Shown in pieces: positions 6,531 through 16,111 of a stretch of DNA of 64,000 nucleotides (position 1 is the first letter of the stretch; every line of letters begins with the position of its first letter). The notes below the pieces were generated by a model. It saw only the letters and a list, made by a program, of their open reading frames with translations. It was not told the origin of the DNA and did no database searches. The DNA lies in assembly GCA_013791935.1 (NCBI GenBank), contig VMSV01000196.1:1-64000 (forward strand), given 5' to 3'. Both the position numbers and the translations under genes were made by a program. The DNA is from Desulfobacteraceae bacterium (GTDB taxonomy: Bacteria; Desulfobacterota; Desulfobacteria; Desulfobacterales; UBA5616).

Positions 6531-8390
6531 TTAAGGTTTCTTTGGGCTTAAAATTATTAAATATTCCATAACATTTTTTTGGGCGGTTCCGCCATGTGAT
6601 TTATGAACAAATTTCGCAGAATATGAGATAACTTCACAGCCTGTTTTCTGATAGACGCGTTCAACCACCTCACATATATCGGCTTGACCATTATCAGAGT
6701 AGCTCCAAGCGCAATGCCAACCTCTATTCAATATCTTTATAATAATATCTATTATTGTAGCTGTGGGCCTGCTGTTAGTTTTTGTGAAGAATTCAGATCG
6801 GAACCTATCGTTAGGTTTTGGAGTCAGGCCTATACCACTACAAGAAGGATATCTATATTCCACGAGAGTCTCTAAAACGTGATAAAAACGGCTATATTCT
6901 TCTCTTTTGTAAGGAGCATCAAGGTAAACTATAACTGGCACATTATATATCAGCGTATCTAAAGTACATAATGCACTTTCCCAAGGGCCAGGAATCGTTT
7001 CAATTTGATTTTTTGTAGAATGGCTTATTTCTGATAGATTGAGTAACCTGGCTGTAAATTCATGAGTTATTGATTGTGACCTTTTATATAAAATATCAGA
7101 TATATTGTTTTCGTTTAGAGCTAAATAATTTCTTATTGGAGGTTGAGCAAAATGCCCACCATAAGTTGTCCCCAAGAAGCTTGTAGTAGTAATCAAAGCT
7201 CCTAAAGCCCACATTCTCTCTTTCTTTTCTTTTATTATGTCAATTGCATAACGCAAACTATCAATTTCCAAACATTGTCTGAGCCCAAAAAATACATTGG
7301 CAAAATATGTTGTAAATAGACAATAAGGGTAAATTGAATTGTCTTTCCTTCTAATTTGAACCTCTGAGGTTGGGGACCAATCTTTTGTATTACTTGGTTT
7401 GCACAAAACTGGGAACTCGCGGACAAATCTTTTATAATCTTCAAGCAAAGAATCGTCTATCTCTCTACAAAAAACATCCTCTTCGTTTTCAATTTCATCG
7501 GCTAATAATGATTGTAACTCGATAAAATGTTTTTTTGCAATTGGCAAAATTCGCGATAGAAGATCTTTTGCTCCATTCCGGCTAAAACCTCCGCCATGAA
7601 CTACTGACAATATTCTGCAAAACTCTTGAGCATCGGACGAGTACGTTTTCCATATTTTATTAGTGGCACCCGAGACAATTCCAGAACCACACATTAAATC
7701 GACTACTACTCCAGACTCTGGGAGCACGGAAGCGATAGCTTCAACAATAAAACCACATAATGCTCTTTTTGATCCCATGTAGTAGGCTGACCGGGCAAAT
7801 TTGTTGATTTCGGTATTATCGATTATTTTTGCGCGATTTAACTGCGCTTTCACATACTCAATCACTTTGGGGTTAAGAGTGGCGATTGAAGCTTCTGATA
7901 AGTATTTACATTTATTTTTATTTATAAGATTATTTTCAGTCGATATCAGTTTATTATGTGATGATATTAAATTTTTTGTTGCTGAATAAAATAATGGATC
8001 TGTTATAGAATCTTTATTCAATAAATCTATTATCGTATGAGGGTTTATTCGGATAGTATCTTGTTCAAACAATTTCTGAGATCTAGGTTTTTCATCATTT
8101 TTATCACCACACAAAATGATTGAGTCTATCAAGGCTCTTACATCTTTCTTTAATACGAATGAGTGCTTCTCAAACTGATAGGTGGGAAGAATACCTACCT
8201 CTAATATATATTTTAGCTTTTCAGGATCGATGTCCTTTCCTAATTCATTTTGGAGGAAGTCTCTAATGCATTTCTCATTAATAAAAAGGTCCATTTTAGG
8301 AGAATTGGCTGATTTGTTCGGCAAATCAATATCGTCTTTATAAGTATGAACATGAAAAGAAATATTTGTTTTTGTCAATTTATCTTCCAT
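6531..8390 (-). CDS. Large D12-class adenine DNA methyltransferase (DAPY variant)
   Basis: The 619-residue protein carries the D12 order: a GSK motif (YMGSKRALCG near 205), SAM motif I (DLMCGSG, 231-237), and motif IV as DAPY (491-494) in place of DPPY. The words after motif IV (EYSRFYHVLETL) resemble those of the upstream methyltransferase (RSYGHYYHLPETI), so both probably modify adenine N6. About 200 N-terminal residues precede the enzyme and contain a small helical, possibly DNA-binding part. The Pro to Ala change in motif IV is unusual but may be tolerated. It is last in a three-gene leftward operon, five bases after the HAD gene. No restriction endonuclease is recognisable nearby. Confidence 0.85.
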   Translation of the reverse strand: MEDKLTKTNISFHVHTYKDDIDLPNKSANSPKMDLFINEKCIRDFLQNELGKDIDPEKLKYILEVGILPTYQFEKHSFVLKKDVRALIDSIILCGDKNDEKPRSQKLFEQDTIRINPHTIIDLLNKDSITDPLFYSATKNLISSHNKLISTENNLINKNKCKYLSEASIATLNPKVIEYVKAQLNRAKIIDNTEINKFARSAYYMGSKRALCGFIVEAIASVLPESGVVVDLMCGSGIVSGATNKIWKTYSSDAQEFCRILSVVHGGGFSRNGAKDLLSRILPIAKKHFIELQSLLADEIENEEDVFCREIDDSLLEDYKRFVREFPVLCKPSNTKDWSPTSEVQIRRKDNSIYPYCLFTTYFANVFFGLRQCLEIDSLRYAIDIIKEKKERMWALGALITTTSFLGTTYGGHFAQPPIRNYLALNENNISDILYKRSQSITHEFTARLLNLSEISHSTKNQIETIPGPWESALCTLDTLIYNVPVIVYLDAPYKREEYSRFYHVLETLVEYRYPSCSGIGLTPKPNDRFRSEFFTKTNSRPTATIIDIIIKILNRGWHCAWSYSDNGQADICEVVERVYQKTGCEVISYSAKFVHKSHGGTAQKNVMEYLIILSPKKP

Positions 8391-8395
8391 CTATA

Positions 8396-9337
8396 TCACA
8401 ACTTATTCAATTCTTCTTTATATCTTCGTGCGTGAATAACAGTTTTCAACGCCTCAATAGCGCCATCAAGTACACCCCTTCTAGCTACGTAATCACTACA
8501 TTTTTTTGCTTCTTCTGAGGCCGTTTCAACAGAGACACCAATTCCTGACCATGATAGCATTTCAGCATCGTTGTCATTATCCCCAATTCCAAGAATTTGC
8601 TCTCGTGTAAGTCCAAGGATATTGGCAACAATTTTCAAAGCCTCACCTTTATTGCAATTTATAGGTTTTACTTCAATATAAGTACTGCCATGCGTAAATG
8701 AGATATCAGCTATCCCCTTCAAGCTCTTACTTATATCAGCCATTACCTGCGTATTGCCCAAGGTGTGAATTACAACTGCAGATGGGCTTATTGATTTATC
8801 AATTTCAGACCATTCCAGCCATTTAACAGGCATGAAATTATATTCCTTATAAGGTTTATCAACAGATGACCACCCGATAGCGTGCTCTTCAAAATCATCT
8901 TCTCCAAACCATTTACAGCAGTATGCGATAACTTTCACTCGAAATTTTGAAGAAATTTGAACTACCCGAATCATCGACTCATTTGATATTTTTTCTTGAT
9001 GAATAGGCTTATACTTTTTTAAGATTTGACAATCTTTACCATATTTGTACTTTTTTTTAATTATGACACTCCCGTTGTATAATATTATCGGAGTTCCATT
9101 TTTAATCGGGAGCTTCGCAATCAAATGCTCTGCTCCTGACAGTGTGCGGCCTGTCGCTATGATTATCTTAATGTTAGAATTTTTAAATTTATTGGCGAAA
9201 CTTAATATTTTTTCTGGAAGTTCAGATTCATTAGATTCTAGTAACGTCCCATCAAGATCTACGGCAATAAGCCTAATCTTCGAGAAGGGTCTATACAATT
9301 CTAAATTATCTATTGAACTAGGTAATAAATTAGCCAT
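8396..9337 (-). CDS. Cof-type HAD-family phosphatase
   Basis: The 313-residue enzyme has HAD motif I DLDGTL (Asp27 and Asp29), motif II around ATGRT, a conserved Lys in KGEAL and the motif IV run GDNDNDAEML. The long insert between motifs II and III is the C2b cap of the Cof/sucrose-phosphatase subfamily. These enzymes act on small sugar or nucleotide phosphates. The gene overlaps the end of the preceding methyltransferase by eight bases and lies five bases before the next, so it is translationally locked between two DNA methyltransferases. That placement is not one I know. A role in nucleotide or modified-base metabolism is an inference. Confidence 0.9.
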   Translation of the reverse strand: MANLLPSSIDNLELYRPFSKIRLIAVDLDGTLLESNESELPEKILSFANKFKNSNIKIIIATGRTLSGAEHLIAKLPIKNGTPIILYNGSVIIKKKYKYGKDCQILKKYKPIHQEKISNESMIRVVQISSKFRVKVIAYCCKWFGEDDFEEHAIGWSSVDKPYKEYNFMPVKWLEWSEIDKSISPSAVVIHTLGNTQVMADISKSLKGIADISFTHGSTYIEVKPINCNKGEALKIVANILGLTREQILGIGDNDNDAEMLSWSGIGVSVETASEEAKKCSDYVARRGVLDGAIEALKTVIHARRYKEELNKL

Positions 9338-10328
9338 TTTTAACTATATATAGATGGTGCCTTGTTTTAATTGGAGATATTTTGGTTCTATATCCCTTAC
9401 AATCAATGATAAAATCATTAATTTTTCCAAATGGAGAAAGGATTTCTTCAATATTTTTTGAAGGAATGATACCATTATCAGCATAATGAAAAACCAACAA
9501 TTTAAACTTTGCGTTATTTAGAACATCCAATAAAGCTTGCTTTGATTCTATCTTGTTATTAAATTTTGATTTAGTGTTAATTTTAATTGGGATGCCTGAT
9601 TGACCATGCACTACAGGAGTCCCTTCTAAGGCTATTGTCTCAGGCAAATGATAATAGTGACCATATGAACGTTGATTGTAGGGGGGATCAAGATACAGAA
9701 TATCAAAATCGCGTCTTTTAACAAGTTCTTCTGCGGTTTCATTAAAACAATGGCCTTTTCCGTTTAAAGAAGCAGGCATTATAAATTGGAAACGGAATTG
9801 GTTCAAAGCCTTTCGGTGCCATTTTTTTAAAAATGCATAATAAGTGCCTGCTGTATTCGCGACTTTATCTAGACTGTTTATAAGAGAGGCGAGCATTACA
9901 GCTTTTTCTTCCCCATTAATCCAGCCTTTTGCCGACCAAAATGCAATTGCCCTTCTACATGATTGAATCTTTTTTGCGTTATAATTTGTAAAATACTGTC
10001 TATTTTCAGAATATTCCCTTACAAACCAACCATTCTTTGGAGGTAGCGAGTTCATAAAGGTTTCCAAATCTGTTAGGTTATTAAGGTTCAGTTTGTTAAT
10101 AATTTTCTTAAAAGATAGTGGCTTTTCATATTTTAGTCGTGCTTTTTGGAATAGAAAAGGAAATTTCAAAATATCTCCACTCCAAACATCATAACCCATC
10201 GATTTAAAATGTGATGCAACTGAGCCTAAGCCCCCAAAAGGATCGCAAAAGGAACCTATTGGTATTTGCCTTGAAACCAATTCATATATATTATTTATTG
10301 TAGATATTTTAGAACCTATATATCTCAT
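9330..10328 (-). CDS. D12-class adenine DNA methyltransferase
   Basis: The 332-residue protein opens with RYIGSK (motif X of D12 enzymes). It continues with CDPFGGLGSV (SAM motif I, about residues 28-37) and has a canonical DPPY at 214-217 followed by NQRSYGHYYHL. This is the Dam/FokI-type alpha order, indicating N6-adenine methylation. It is the first gene of the methyltransferase-HAD-methyltransferase operon, which is transcribed leftward from the AT-rich region at 10329-11085. The target site cannot be read from the sequence. All catalytic motifs are intact, unlike the DAPY partner. Confidence 0.9.
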   Translation of the reverse strand: MRYIGSKISTINNIYELVSRQIPIGSFCDPFGGLGSVASHFKSMGYDVWSGDILKFPFLFQKARLKYEKPLSFKKIINKLNLNNLTDLETFMNSLPPKNGWFVREYSENRQYFTNYNAKKIQSCRRAIAFWSAKGWINGEEKAVMLASLINSLDKVANTAGTYYAFLKKWHRKALNQFRFQFIMPASLNGKGHCFNETAEELVKRRDFDILYLDPPYNQRSYGHYYHLPETIALEGTPVVHGQSGIPIKINTKSKFNNKIESKQALLDVLNNAKFKLLVFHYADNGIIPSKNIEEILSPFGKINDFIIDCKGYRTKISPIKTRHHLYIVKNG

Positions 10329-11085
10329 TTAATTATCAATATTATTATTATATTTAATGTTCTAAACGATGAAACAATATGCATCACATACACAAAACAA
10401 CGATATTTTGGAATATTAAATCAATACAAAATTATGCAGAACCTTTGCTAATAAGTAAATGGAATTTTAGGTTACGCAATGAAAGACATTCCCTATAGAA
10501 TATGAGTACCTCAAATTTTTTCTTAAGCCAATCACAATTCATTCATTCATATTTACATGATAATTATAGCAGGGGTTTTTTATCGGCAAATTAATAAAAT
10601 GGAACAATTATTTTTTATGAAGGATTACACATTGATTTGGTGTTGATAACATTATTTATTATTAACATATTGATCAATTAATTAAAAGCCTCAGCTTACT
10701 CGAATAGTTATCATATGAATTAAGAATTTATTCCTATTCTTTTTCATAATAAATATTATTTGTTTATTATGAAATAAATTTAACCCCCCCCACCTGCTGG
10801 TAATTCACAGTCATTAAAAAGAGTATGGGGTTTTGTGAAGCCCAATCATCAACCACTTTTCCAAATAATGAATGCATATTTGAAACATCAAGCATATCAA
10901 AATTCTCAGAACAAATTTCTTTTTCTCCCATTATTTTTTCACCTTCTGATTTTTGATATTTTCAGCGCAGCTAAGCCTGACTCCGTCTATTTAGCCTTCA
11001 GAATATTCAAGTGTGTACTGGTAGGCCCTTAAACCACGTTGTTTTTTACATCGGTAAAACCTTTAAAATAAAAACTTTGTTCAGG
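10329..11085. other. Very AT-rich intergenic region
   Basis: This 757-base stretch separates the cargo operons from the phage-like block. It presumably holds the leftward promoter of the methyltransferase operon. I see no convincing gene; a 65-codon frame at 10835-11032 has no ribosome site or recognisable product. A run of nine C residues (about 10783-10791) stands out in the AT-rich context. Confidence 0.5.
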
Positions 11086-11913
11086 TTAGGCTTTGCCATT
11101 GGAAGGGGTTTTAAAAATTTCCTCAACAACCCCTTCAAAAGATGAAACCGTGTCCGCCAACCCTATTTGAACTGCCTCTCCACCGCTAAAAAGGCCAGCC
11201 ATGGTGTCATTAACCATTTTTTGATCAAGTTTCCGGTTTCTGGCCACTGCCTCCACAAGAATCTGATAGGCGTAATCAACCTGTTTCTGAATAGCCTCCC
11301 TGCCCCGATCCGATAAGGGGGCATCCGATGACCTTTCATTTACTTTTTCACCGGCATATACAGTGGTATATTTTACTCCAAATTTTTCATTGTAGCTGGA
11401 TAGATCCTCATGAACCGCAATAATTCCGATAGACCCAACTATCGCAGTCCTGGAAAGAAATATTTTATCCGTTGCCGAGGCAATCAGATACCCTGCTGAA
11501 AGGGCCTTTTCGTTTGCCATGGCATAGATAGGTTTAATTTCCCTGGAGTTGTATATTTCATCTGCAAAATCGAAAACACCGGCAATGTCTCCCCCTGGTG
11601 TGTCCAGGTCAAATAGGATGGCCTTGACATCCGGGTTTTTTATAGCCGAACGAAAATCTTTCCGAAGATCCATGTAAGAGGTGCGCCAACTCCATCCGGA
11701 TCTCTTATAAACCATCCCACCGTTTACAGAAATCACGGCAAGGCCGTCAGAAACCTCCAGGCAGCTTGTAGAGTCTTCAAACATGGACACGGAGGTTTCG
11801 GTATTTTGATTGTTTAATGCGACAAGGATTTCTCTTGCAGCCTCGATAGAAACCGCCAAAGGTTTTTGGATCAGGTGAAAGGGAGAAAAATGGTTTTCAT
11901 TCATTTTAAACAT
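11086..11913 (-). CDS. S49-family (SppA/phage head protease-like) serine peptidase
   Basis: The 275-residue protein contains the ClpP-like S49 fold: DTPGGDIAG, a nucleophile Ser139 in KALSAGYLIAS, and a Lys190 in YAGEKVNE that fits the second member of the Ser-Lys dyad. No signal peptide is visible, which argues against a periplasmic SppA and for the phage type that matures capsids. It is the last gene of the leftward phage-like block, 132 bases after the coiled-coil protein. In a satellite it could process helper capsid proteins; that is inference. A second in-frame ATG lies three codons in. Confidence 0.82.
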   Translation of the reverse strand: MFKMNENHFSPFHLIQKPLAVSIEAAREILVALNNQNTETSVSMFEDSTSCLEVSDGLAVISVNGGMVYKRSGWSWRTSYMDLRKDFRSAIKNPDVKAILFDLDTPGGDIAGVFDFADEIYNSREIKPIYAMANEKALSAGYLIASATDKIFLSRTAIVGSIGIIAVHEDLSSYNEKFGVKYTTVYAGEKVNERSSDAPLSDRGREAIQKQVDYAYQILVEAVARNRKLDQKMVNDTMAGLFSGGEAVQIGLADTVSSFEGVVEEIFKTPSNGKA

Positions 11914-12045
11914 CAGCGTTTCCTTTTATGGATTCTTTATGAAATCCCGGTCCGGCAAGGTGAACATGGAAGGTTTGGGGAGACACCTTGCCGGTCCATG
12001 GCCCCCGGGATTGCCATTTAACATGGAGCTTTCTCCCCAAAGCAA

Positions 12046-12795
12046 TTACCCGGTCATCACACAGGGGTCAGTTCTGCATGAAGAACATTGGGCTTTACCC
12101 GTATCTTCGATTGCAAGGCAATTCGAGAACGTGTTCAGCCCGGCCTTTTCCAGAATCCTTTGGATCTCGGTTTCCGGGTCATAATTTTCAAGGGATTTTT
12201 CAAGACCGGCTTTTTCCTTTGACAGTCTGTTCAATTTCATTTTCATCGAAGTCCCATCTGTAGTTGATTTTCTTTCCTTTTCAACCTGCCGTTTAAAATA
12301 TTCGTAATCCTGGCCCAATAGCGTTGACCGGTTTATGTTCAACTCAGGGCCTGTTTTCATAAGCCCTGTGCTGGGTGTGTAAGAGTATCTTTCGCCTTCA
12401 ATTTGTTCAAAATAAACCTGACATTTAGCCGCCATAGAGAGGAATTCGTTTAGGCTTTCTTGCTTAATTCGTGACAGATTGGTGCATTCTTGTTTGATCT
12501 CATCAGCCCGCCTTTTAAAAGTAACAGGGATAGAATCGGCCAATTTGCCTTTTAGCTTTTTCAAATAAAGAGAGCAGGCGTCAATTTTCGACTTGGTATC
12601 GGCAAACACCCTCTTTTCCTGTTCAAGCAGTTCTCCGACCTCCTGGTTCATAAAGGCTTTTAATTGCAAATCAGTGACACGCTCATTTGCAGCGTTGTAT
12701 TGCGCTCTTAAATCATTTTGAAATTGAACGACCTCAACAAAATTTTGGGCCAATTCTTCCAAGCTTGCGTTTTCTTTCGACAGTTTTGAAAACAT
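12046..12795 (-). CDS. Coiled-coil protein with C-terminal cysteine cluster, unknown
   Basis: The 249-residue product is mostly charged alpha helix with heptad-like patterns, interrupted around residue 140-160. It ends in a small CSSCRTDPC cluster that could bind metal. An AAGGATATCCC ribosome site precedes the ATG. No family is recognised. It sits between a 72-residue unknown protein and the S49 protease, where phages often place scaffold or head-associated proteins. A scaffold-like role is a guess from position and composition only. Confidence 0.7.
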   Translation of the reverse strand: MFSKLSKENASLEELAQNFVEVVQFQNDLRAQYNAANERVTDLQLKAFMNQEVGELLEQEKRVFADTKSKIDACSLYLKKLKGKLADSIPVTFKRRADEIKQECTNLSRIKQESLNEFLSMAAKCQVYFEQIEGERYSYTPSTGLMKTGPELNINRSTLLGQDYEYFKRQVEKERKSTTDGTSMKMKLNRLSKEKAGLEKSLENYDPETEIQRILEKAGLNTFSNCLAIEDTGKAQCSSCRTDPCVMTG

Positions 12796-12834
12796 TGGGA
12801 TATCCTTTCTTGGTTTAAAGAGAATCAGGTATTC

Positions 12835-13053
12835 TTACATAGTACTTTGATGCGTTTTATCTTCCCGGAAGCCTTTGGCCCTGGCTTGTGCGTTTTCAAT
12901 TAAATGATTGCCCTGGCCGCTTGCCGGAAAGCCTGATTCTGACTTTTCAATTAATGTATCATTTCTTTTTTTTGCATCAGCAATCAAGGGATTGCCGGTT
13001 GATGAAATGATTCCCCGATTTTCTGGCTTGTTTGATTGTATGGTGCTTAGCAT
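12835..13053 (-). CDS. Small hydrophilic protein, unknown
   Basis: The 72-residue product is polar, with two similar short stretches (GNPLIADAKKR and GNHLIENAQAR) that suggest a short internal repeat. The ATG has a strong AAAGGAAAGAG site and overlaps the end of the preceding gene by seven bases. This supports co-translation. No family is recognised. Confidence 0.6.
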   Translation of the reverse strand: MLSTIQSNKPENRGIISSTGNPLIADAKKRNDTLIEKSESGFPASGQGNHLIENAQARAKGFREDKTHQSTM

Positions 13054-13337
13054 GGCTCTTTCCTTTCTTTGGGTTTGGTATGGTTTTTAAAATCGACCTT
13101 AATCACTTTGTTCCCTATGGGTCGCTTGGTAAAGGCTTCCACGTGTCTGTCTATTTCCTGGACCGTATGAAACATGGGTTTGGACTGCTCAAACAGCGTC
13201 ATCATGGCTTGGACCCCAAACGGACTTTTAAAGGAGTACTTGTCATTCAGATCCAGGCTCTTTTTAACGATGTCGGTAATGTCGTTGGCCAGGTGTTTTA
13301 ATTTCTTAATTTCCTCTAAATTTTCGCGTCTCATCAT
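13047..13337 (-). CDS. Small charged protein of the replication block, unknown
   Basis: The product has 96 residues from the ATG at 13337; a TTG at 13376 would add 13. It is basic and largely helical. It lies directly beside the putative origin and overlaps the start of the next small gene by seven bases, so the two are likely co-translated. No family is recognised. Neither start has a strong ribosome site. Confidence 0.55.
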   Translation of the reverse strand: MMRRENLEEIKKLKHLANDITDIVKKSLDLNDKYSFKSPFGVQAMMTLFEQSKPMFHTVQEIDRHVEAFTKRPIGNKVIKVDFKNHTKPKERKEPC

Positions 13338-13430
13338 AAGAATGTTTTTCGTCCGTTCCCCGCAAAACCAATCCAAGGAGAGGAATGGTCCTGTGGTCTT
13401 TTGGTTAAAGGTTCCGACCGTTTTTTAAAT

Positions 13431-13626
13431 GGTCACCGTTTAGGTGACAATCCGGTGACTATCCAGGTGAGGGTCGACCATCAGCAAACCCGTTTCGGTT
13501 CTATCTTTGGTGACTATGGTGACTATTTTTCTAGCAAATATTAAATATTAAAAAATAAAATATTAATAATAATAAAGTTATGTAAAAAAGCGTGTAAAAG
13601 TCACCTAAGGTCACCAAAGGTCACCG
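13431..13626. other. Putative replication origin of the satellite
   Basis: Hexamers GGTGAC stand at 13443, 13454, 13509 and 13518, with a GGTGAG at 13466. The reverse form GTCACC stands at 13432, 13600, 13610 and 13620. They flank a very AT-rich core (about 13524-13598). The block lies just downstream of the primase-helicase gene. P4 alpha protein, the relative of that enzyme, binds GGTGAACA-type iterons at its origin. Similarity of repeat, layout and neighbour makes an origin likely; function is inferred. Confidence 0.65.
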
Positions 13627-13629
13627 GAA

Positions 13630-15303
13630 TCAGATTTCAAGTTTAAGCCCAATTCCATAATATCGATAAACACCCGAGACCCTTCTTTTCTCAAAGCGCT
13701 TGGTCATCATGGACCCAAAGGCCTTCATTTTTGGCACCCGTTTTGAAATGTTCAGTTCAAACCATTCCTCGAAGGCCTCGTATAATTCTTTTGCCCCGGC
13801 GGTCGCATCCGGGTTGATGATGCAGCAGTCATCCAGAAAATCAGCCAGCATGTCAGAATCCCTTTTGAATTCTGCGGTTGCTTCCACAACTTTAAGAGGC
13901 GGGCAAAGGCCTTGCTTTTGATACAGATGGCACCCCCGGATCAGCCAAGCCAGTATTTCGGGTGCCTCATCCTTCATTTTCTCAAACAAATGCTTATCAG
14001 CCCGCCGCTCATTGTCTGCCTGGGGCTCACGATTGACAAAGGACACCTCAAAACGCACTCTTAAGCACCTCTCCCAAAAAGCGAAGTCGTCCGCCGGTGC
14101 ATTCGGGATATGGTTTGTGGATAGGATAAGGGTGTGGGTCGGTTCAAATTTGGTGAACATCTTATCGTGGGGAAGGCGTGCGATCACGGTATCGTCACTT
14201 GACAACCACTTGACCCTGGCCGGTGAAATCTTTTGATGAGGGTCCGTTTCCGACGCAATGGCAAGGTTAACCCGGTAAAGCATCATCAGATCCGGTGAAG
14301 GCCCGGAGGAATTTTTAAACCGTCCCTGGTCGAGAAGCATCTCGCTTGGAATGACGGTTGCCATTGGACCCAGGATGAACAGCAATATTTTGATCAGAAG
14401 GCTTTTGCCGTTTCTGCCCTGGCCTTCAAAAATGATAAATATGTGATCCTTGTTTTTTCGAAGAAGGGTCATGCCAAGCAGCCGCTGGAGGAACAAAACC
14501 ATTTCCGGATCACCGTTCATGGTTTCATACAGAAACTTGAGGAATCTCTTTGGGGTACCATACCAATCAGCCAATGGATGAGGGATGCATTGGGATTTCA
14601 GATCTTCCGGGAGACCTGGCCGGACAAGGCTTGAAACAAGGTTGTAAATATTTTTCTCGCAATGGGAAAAGCAAATTTCATTGGGCTCCGTGTCGAACTC
14701 TTCATTTAAAACGCCAAGGCCATTATAAGTGGTATGGGCGAAAAACACACACTCGTTCCGGCCTTTGTTTGTCCGGAGCCATCTCGCCAGTTTCAGGCAC
14801 CCCTTCATGGTTTTTTTCAGCCTGAATATTTTCGGGCTTTCCGGATCAAGTTCTTTGATCTCCTTGTCAATGTCAAAGGCCTCTTCCAAGAGCCATTCCA
14901 CGATGCCCTCAATAGCTGCCAGATACTGCCCTTTTTGATCAATTTGCCAGTTCGGCCCTTTGTCGTAGAACTCCCATTGACTGGTGGTTTTGTTGTGCAA
15001 AAAACATTTTCTATATCTGAACTTATAGAGTTCTGAGACGCCAACAGCCCCGGTATCGTAGTACCCGGTATCCCGGATTAAGGCCTTTGCGCTTTCCCTT
15101 GATGGCTGGATACTTGTGGACCCAGATCCACCGTCATCCAGATCCGGTCCGGATTCTTCGGAAACCCTTAGCTTGACCACATCGGCGATCTGCCTATCGG
15201 TTTGCTGTAGAATAAAAGAATCAAGGCATGATACCGGGAAGCCCGGATCTTCGTCCGCCTCACCGTGTCCTGAGACCCTATATTCAATATTATCATCAGG
15301 CAT
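13630..15303 (-). CDS. D5/P4-type primase-helicase (SF3 ATPase)
   Basis: The 557-residue protein has the phage/plasmid primase C-terminal architecture: a D5_N-like region, then the SF3 helicase with Walker A GQGRNGKS near residues 293-300, a Walker B-like stretch ending ASETD, and a sensor motif in LILSTNHIPN. The N-terminal part has no obvious archaeo-eukaryotic primase motif, so it may act as helicase with a reduced or separate priming function. In P4 the related alpha protein binds iterons and unwinds the origin; the GGTGAC array starts four bases after this gene. The zinc-ribbon HTH gene lies 15 bases upstream, so the two are probably one operon. Confidence 0.88.
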   Translation of the reverse strand: MPDDNIEYRVSGHGEADEDPGFPVSCLDSFILQQTDRQIADVVKLRVSEESGPDLDDGGSGSTSIQPSRESAKALIRDTGYYDTGAVGVSELYKFRYRKCFLHNKTTSQWEFYDKGPNWQIDQKGQYLAAIEGIVEWLLEEAFDIDKEIKELDPESPKIFRLKKTMKGCLKLARWLRTNKGRNECVFFAHTTYNGLGVLNEEFDTEPNEICFSHCEKNIYNLVSSLVRPGLPEDLKSQCIPHPLADWYGTPKRFLKFLYETMNGDPEMVLFLQRLLGMTLLRKNKDHIFIIFEGQGRNGKSLLIKILLFILGPMATVIPSEMLLDQGRFKNSSGPSPDLMMLYRVNLAIASETDPHQKISPARVKWLSSDDTVIARLPHDKMFTKFEPTHTLILSTNHIPNAPADDFAFWERCLRVRFEVSFVNREPQADNERRADKHLFEKMKDEAPEILAWLIRGCHLYQKQGLCPPLKVVEATAEFKRDSDMLADFLDDCCIINPDATAGAKELYEAFEEWFELNISKRVPKMKAFGSMMTKRFEKRRVSGVYRYYGIGLKLEI

Positions 15304-15318
15304 ATGCAGGAGAGCCTT

Positions 15319-15705
15319 TTACCGGTTTACGAGGAGTTGTTCGGCTATCTTTTCCCGCCAGCGTCTCACGGTGGATGCATTGGCTTTGATCGCTTTGGCG
15401 ATTTCTACATCCTTCCACCCGAGTTTAAAAAGAAGGCAGCACAAAAAAATGGCGGAAAAAGGGACCTTGTTATGTGAAAAAATAGTGTCGGTGATGGCAA
15501 AAAACTTTTCCTTGCAGACCATGCAGAAGCATTGCTGGTTTGACCAGAACCTTTCCGGCAGCTGGCCATATTCAGCGCCACAATGTGGGCAGGCCGGAGA
15601 CTTATGGATCTTCCTGATAAAATAATCCTCGCACCGCTCTTCATTGAAAAGATTTGGCGAAATGTCATTGAATACATCATTTATGAAGTCTATTCCCATG
15701 AACAT
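15319..15705 (-). CDS. Zinc-ribbon helix-turn-helix protein
   Basis: The product has about 128 residues from the ATG at 15705. It has a zinc ribbon (CPHCG, then CMVC about 25 residues later) like the N-terminal part of IS1595-type transposases. A helix-turn-helix near the C-terminus follows (DVEIAKAIKANASTVRRWR). No catalytic transposase domain follows, so it is likely a regulator or an origin-associated DNA-binding protein of the element. An AAAGGAATTTG site precedes the start. It is the first gene of the leftward replication run. Confidence 0.75.
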   Translation of the reverse strand: MFMGIDFINDVFNDISPNLFNEERCEDYFIRKIHKSPACPHCGAEYGQLPERFWSNQQCFCMVCKEKFFAITDTIFSHNKVPFSAIFLCCLLFKLGWKDVEIAKAIKANASTVRRWREKIAEQLLVNR

Positions 15706-16111
15706 CAAATTCCTTTCATTGATTGTGATTTAACTCCCAGTTCATTTTCCATTCCATTTCTAAATTTCAAATGTAACCGAAACCCGCGCCTCTGTGACCC
15801 GTATAGAAAAAAAGTTCCGGGAAGGACCCGCAGGCCTCGGGCATTGCCTGAGCCCGTTTGACCTTTGGCCTGTTTGGTTTTGGTGGGTGGTCCGGAGGGA
15901 GATAAAACCGGCTTTTTTTGACCAGAAAATCGATAAATAAGAAATAAATATAGTCTGTAAAAAGTATAAAATAAAAAGATGGATAGAGATAATTTTAAAT
16001 GAGTAGAGAGAGTGTTTCATTTTTCGATTCCGCTTCGGACCAATATATTCCGCAAATTGCCTAAATTTATCCGGATAGAAAGAAGGGTGGAATTATATTA
16101 TTTGTGATTAT
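15706..16111. other. Intergenic region of the satellite
   Basis: About 400 bases without a convincing gene. The centre is GC-rich, and both sides are AT-rich. An 86-codon frame on the minus strand (15760-16020) lacks a ribosome site and shows no protein-like pattern. It probably carries the promoter for the leftward replication genes. Confidence 0.45.

Noticed and set aside
10835-11032. 65-codon open frame in the AT-rich gap
   Set aside because: No ribosome site, no family, and odd composition; unlikely to be a gene.
15760-16020. 86-codon minus-strand open frame before the zinc-ribbon gene
   Set aside because: Low-complexity start and no ribosome site; probably promoter region.
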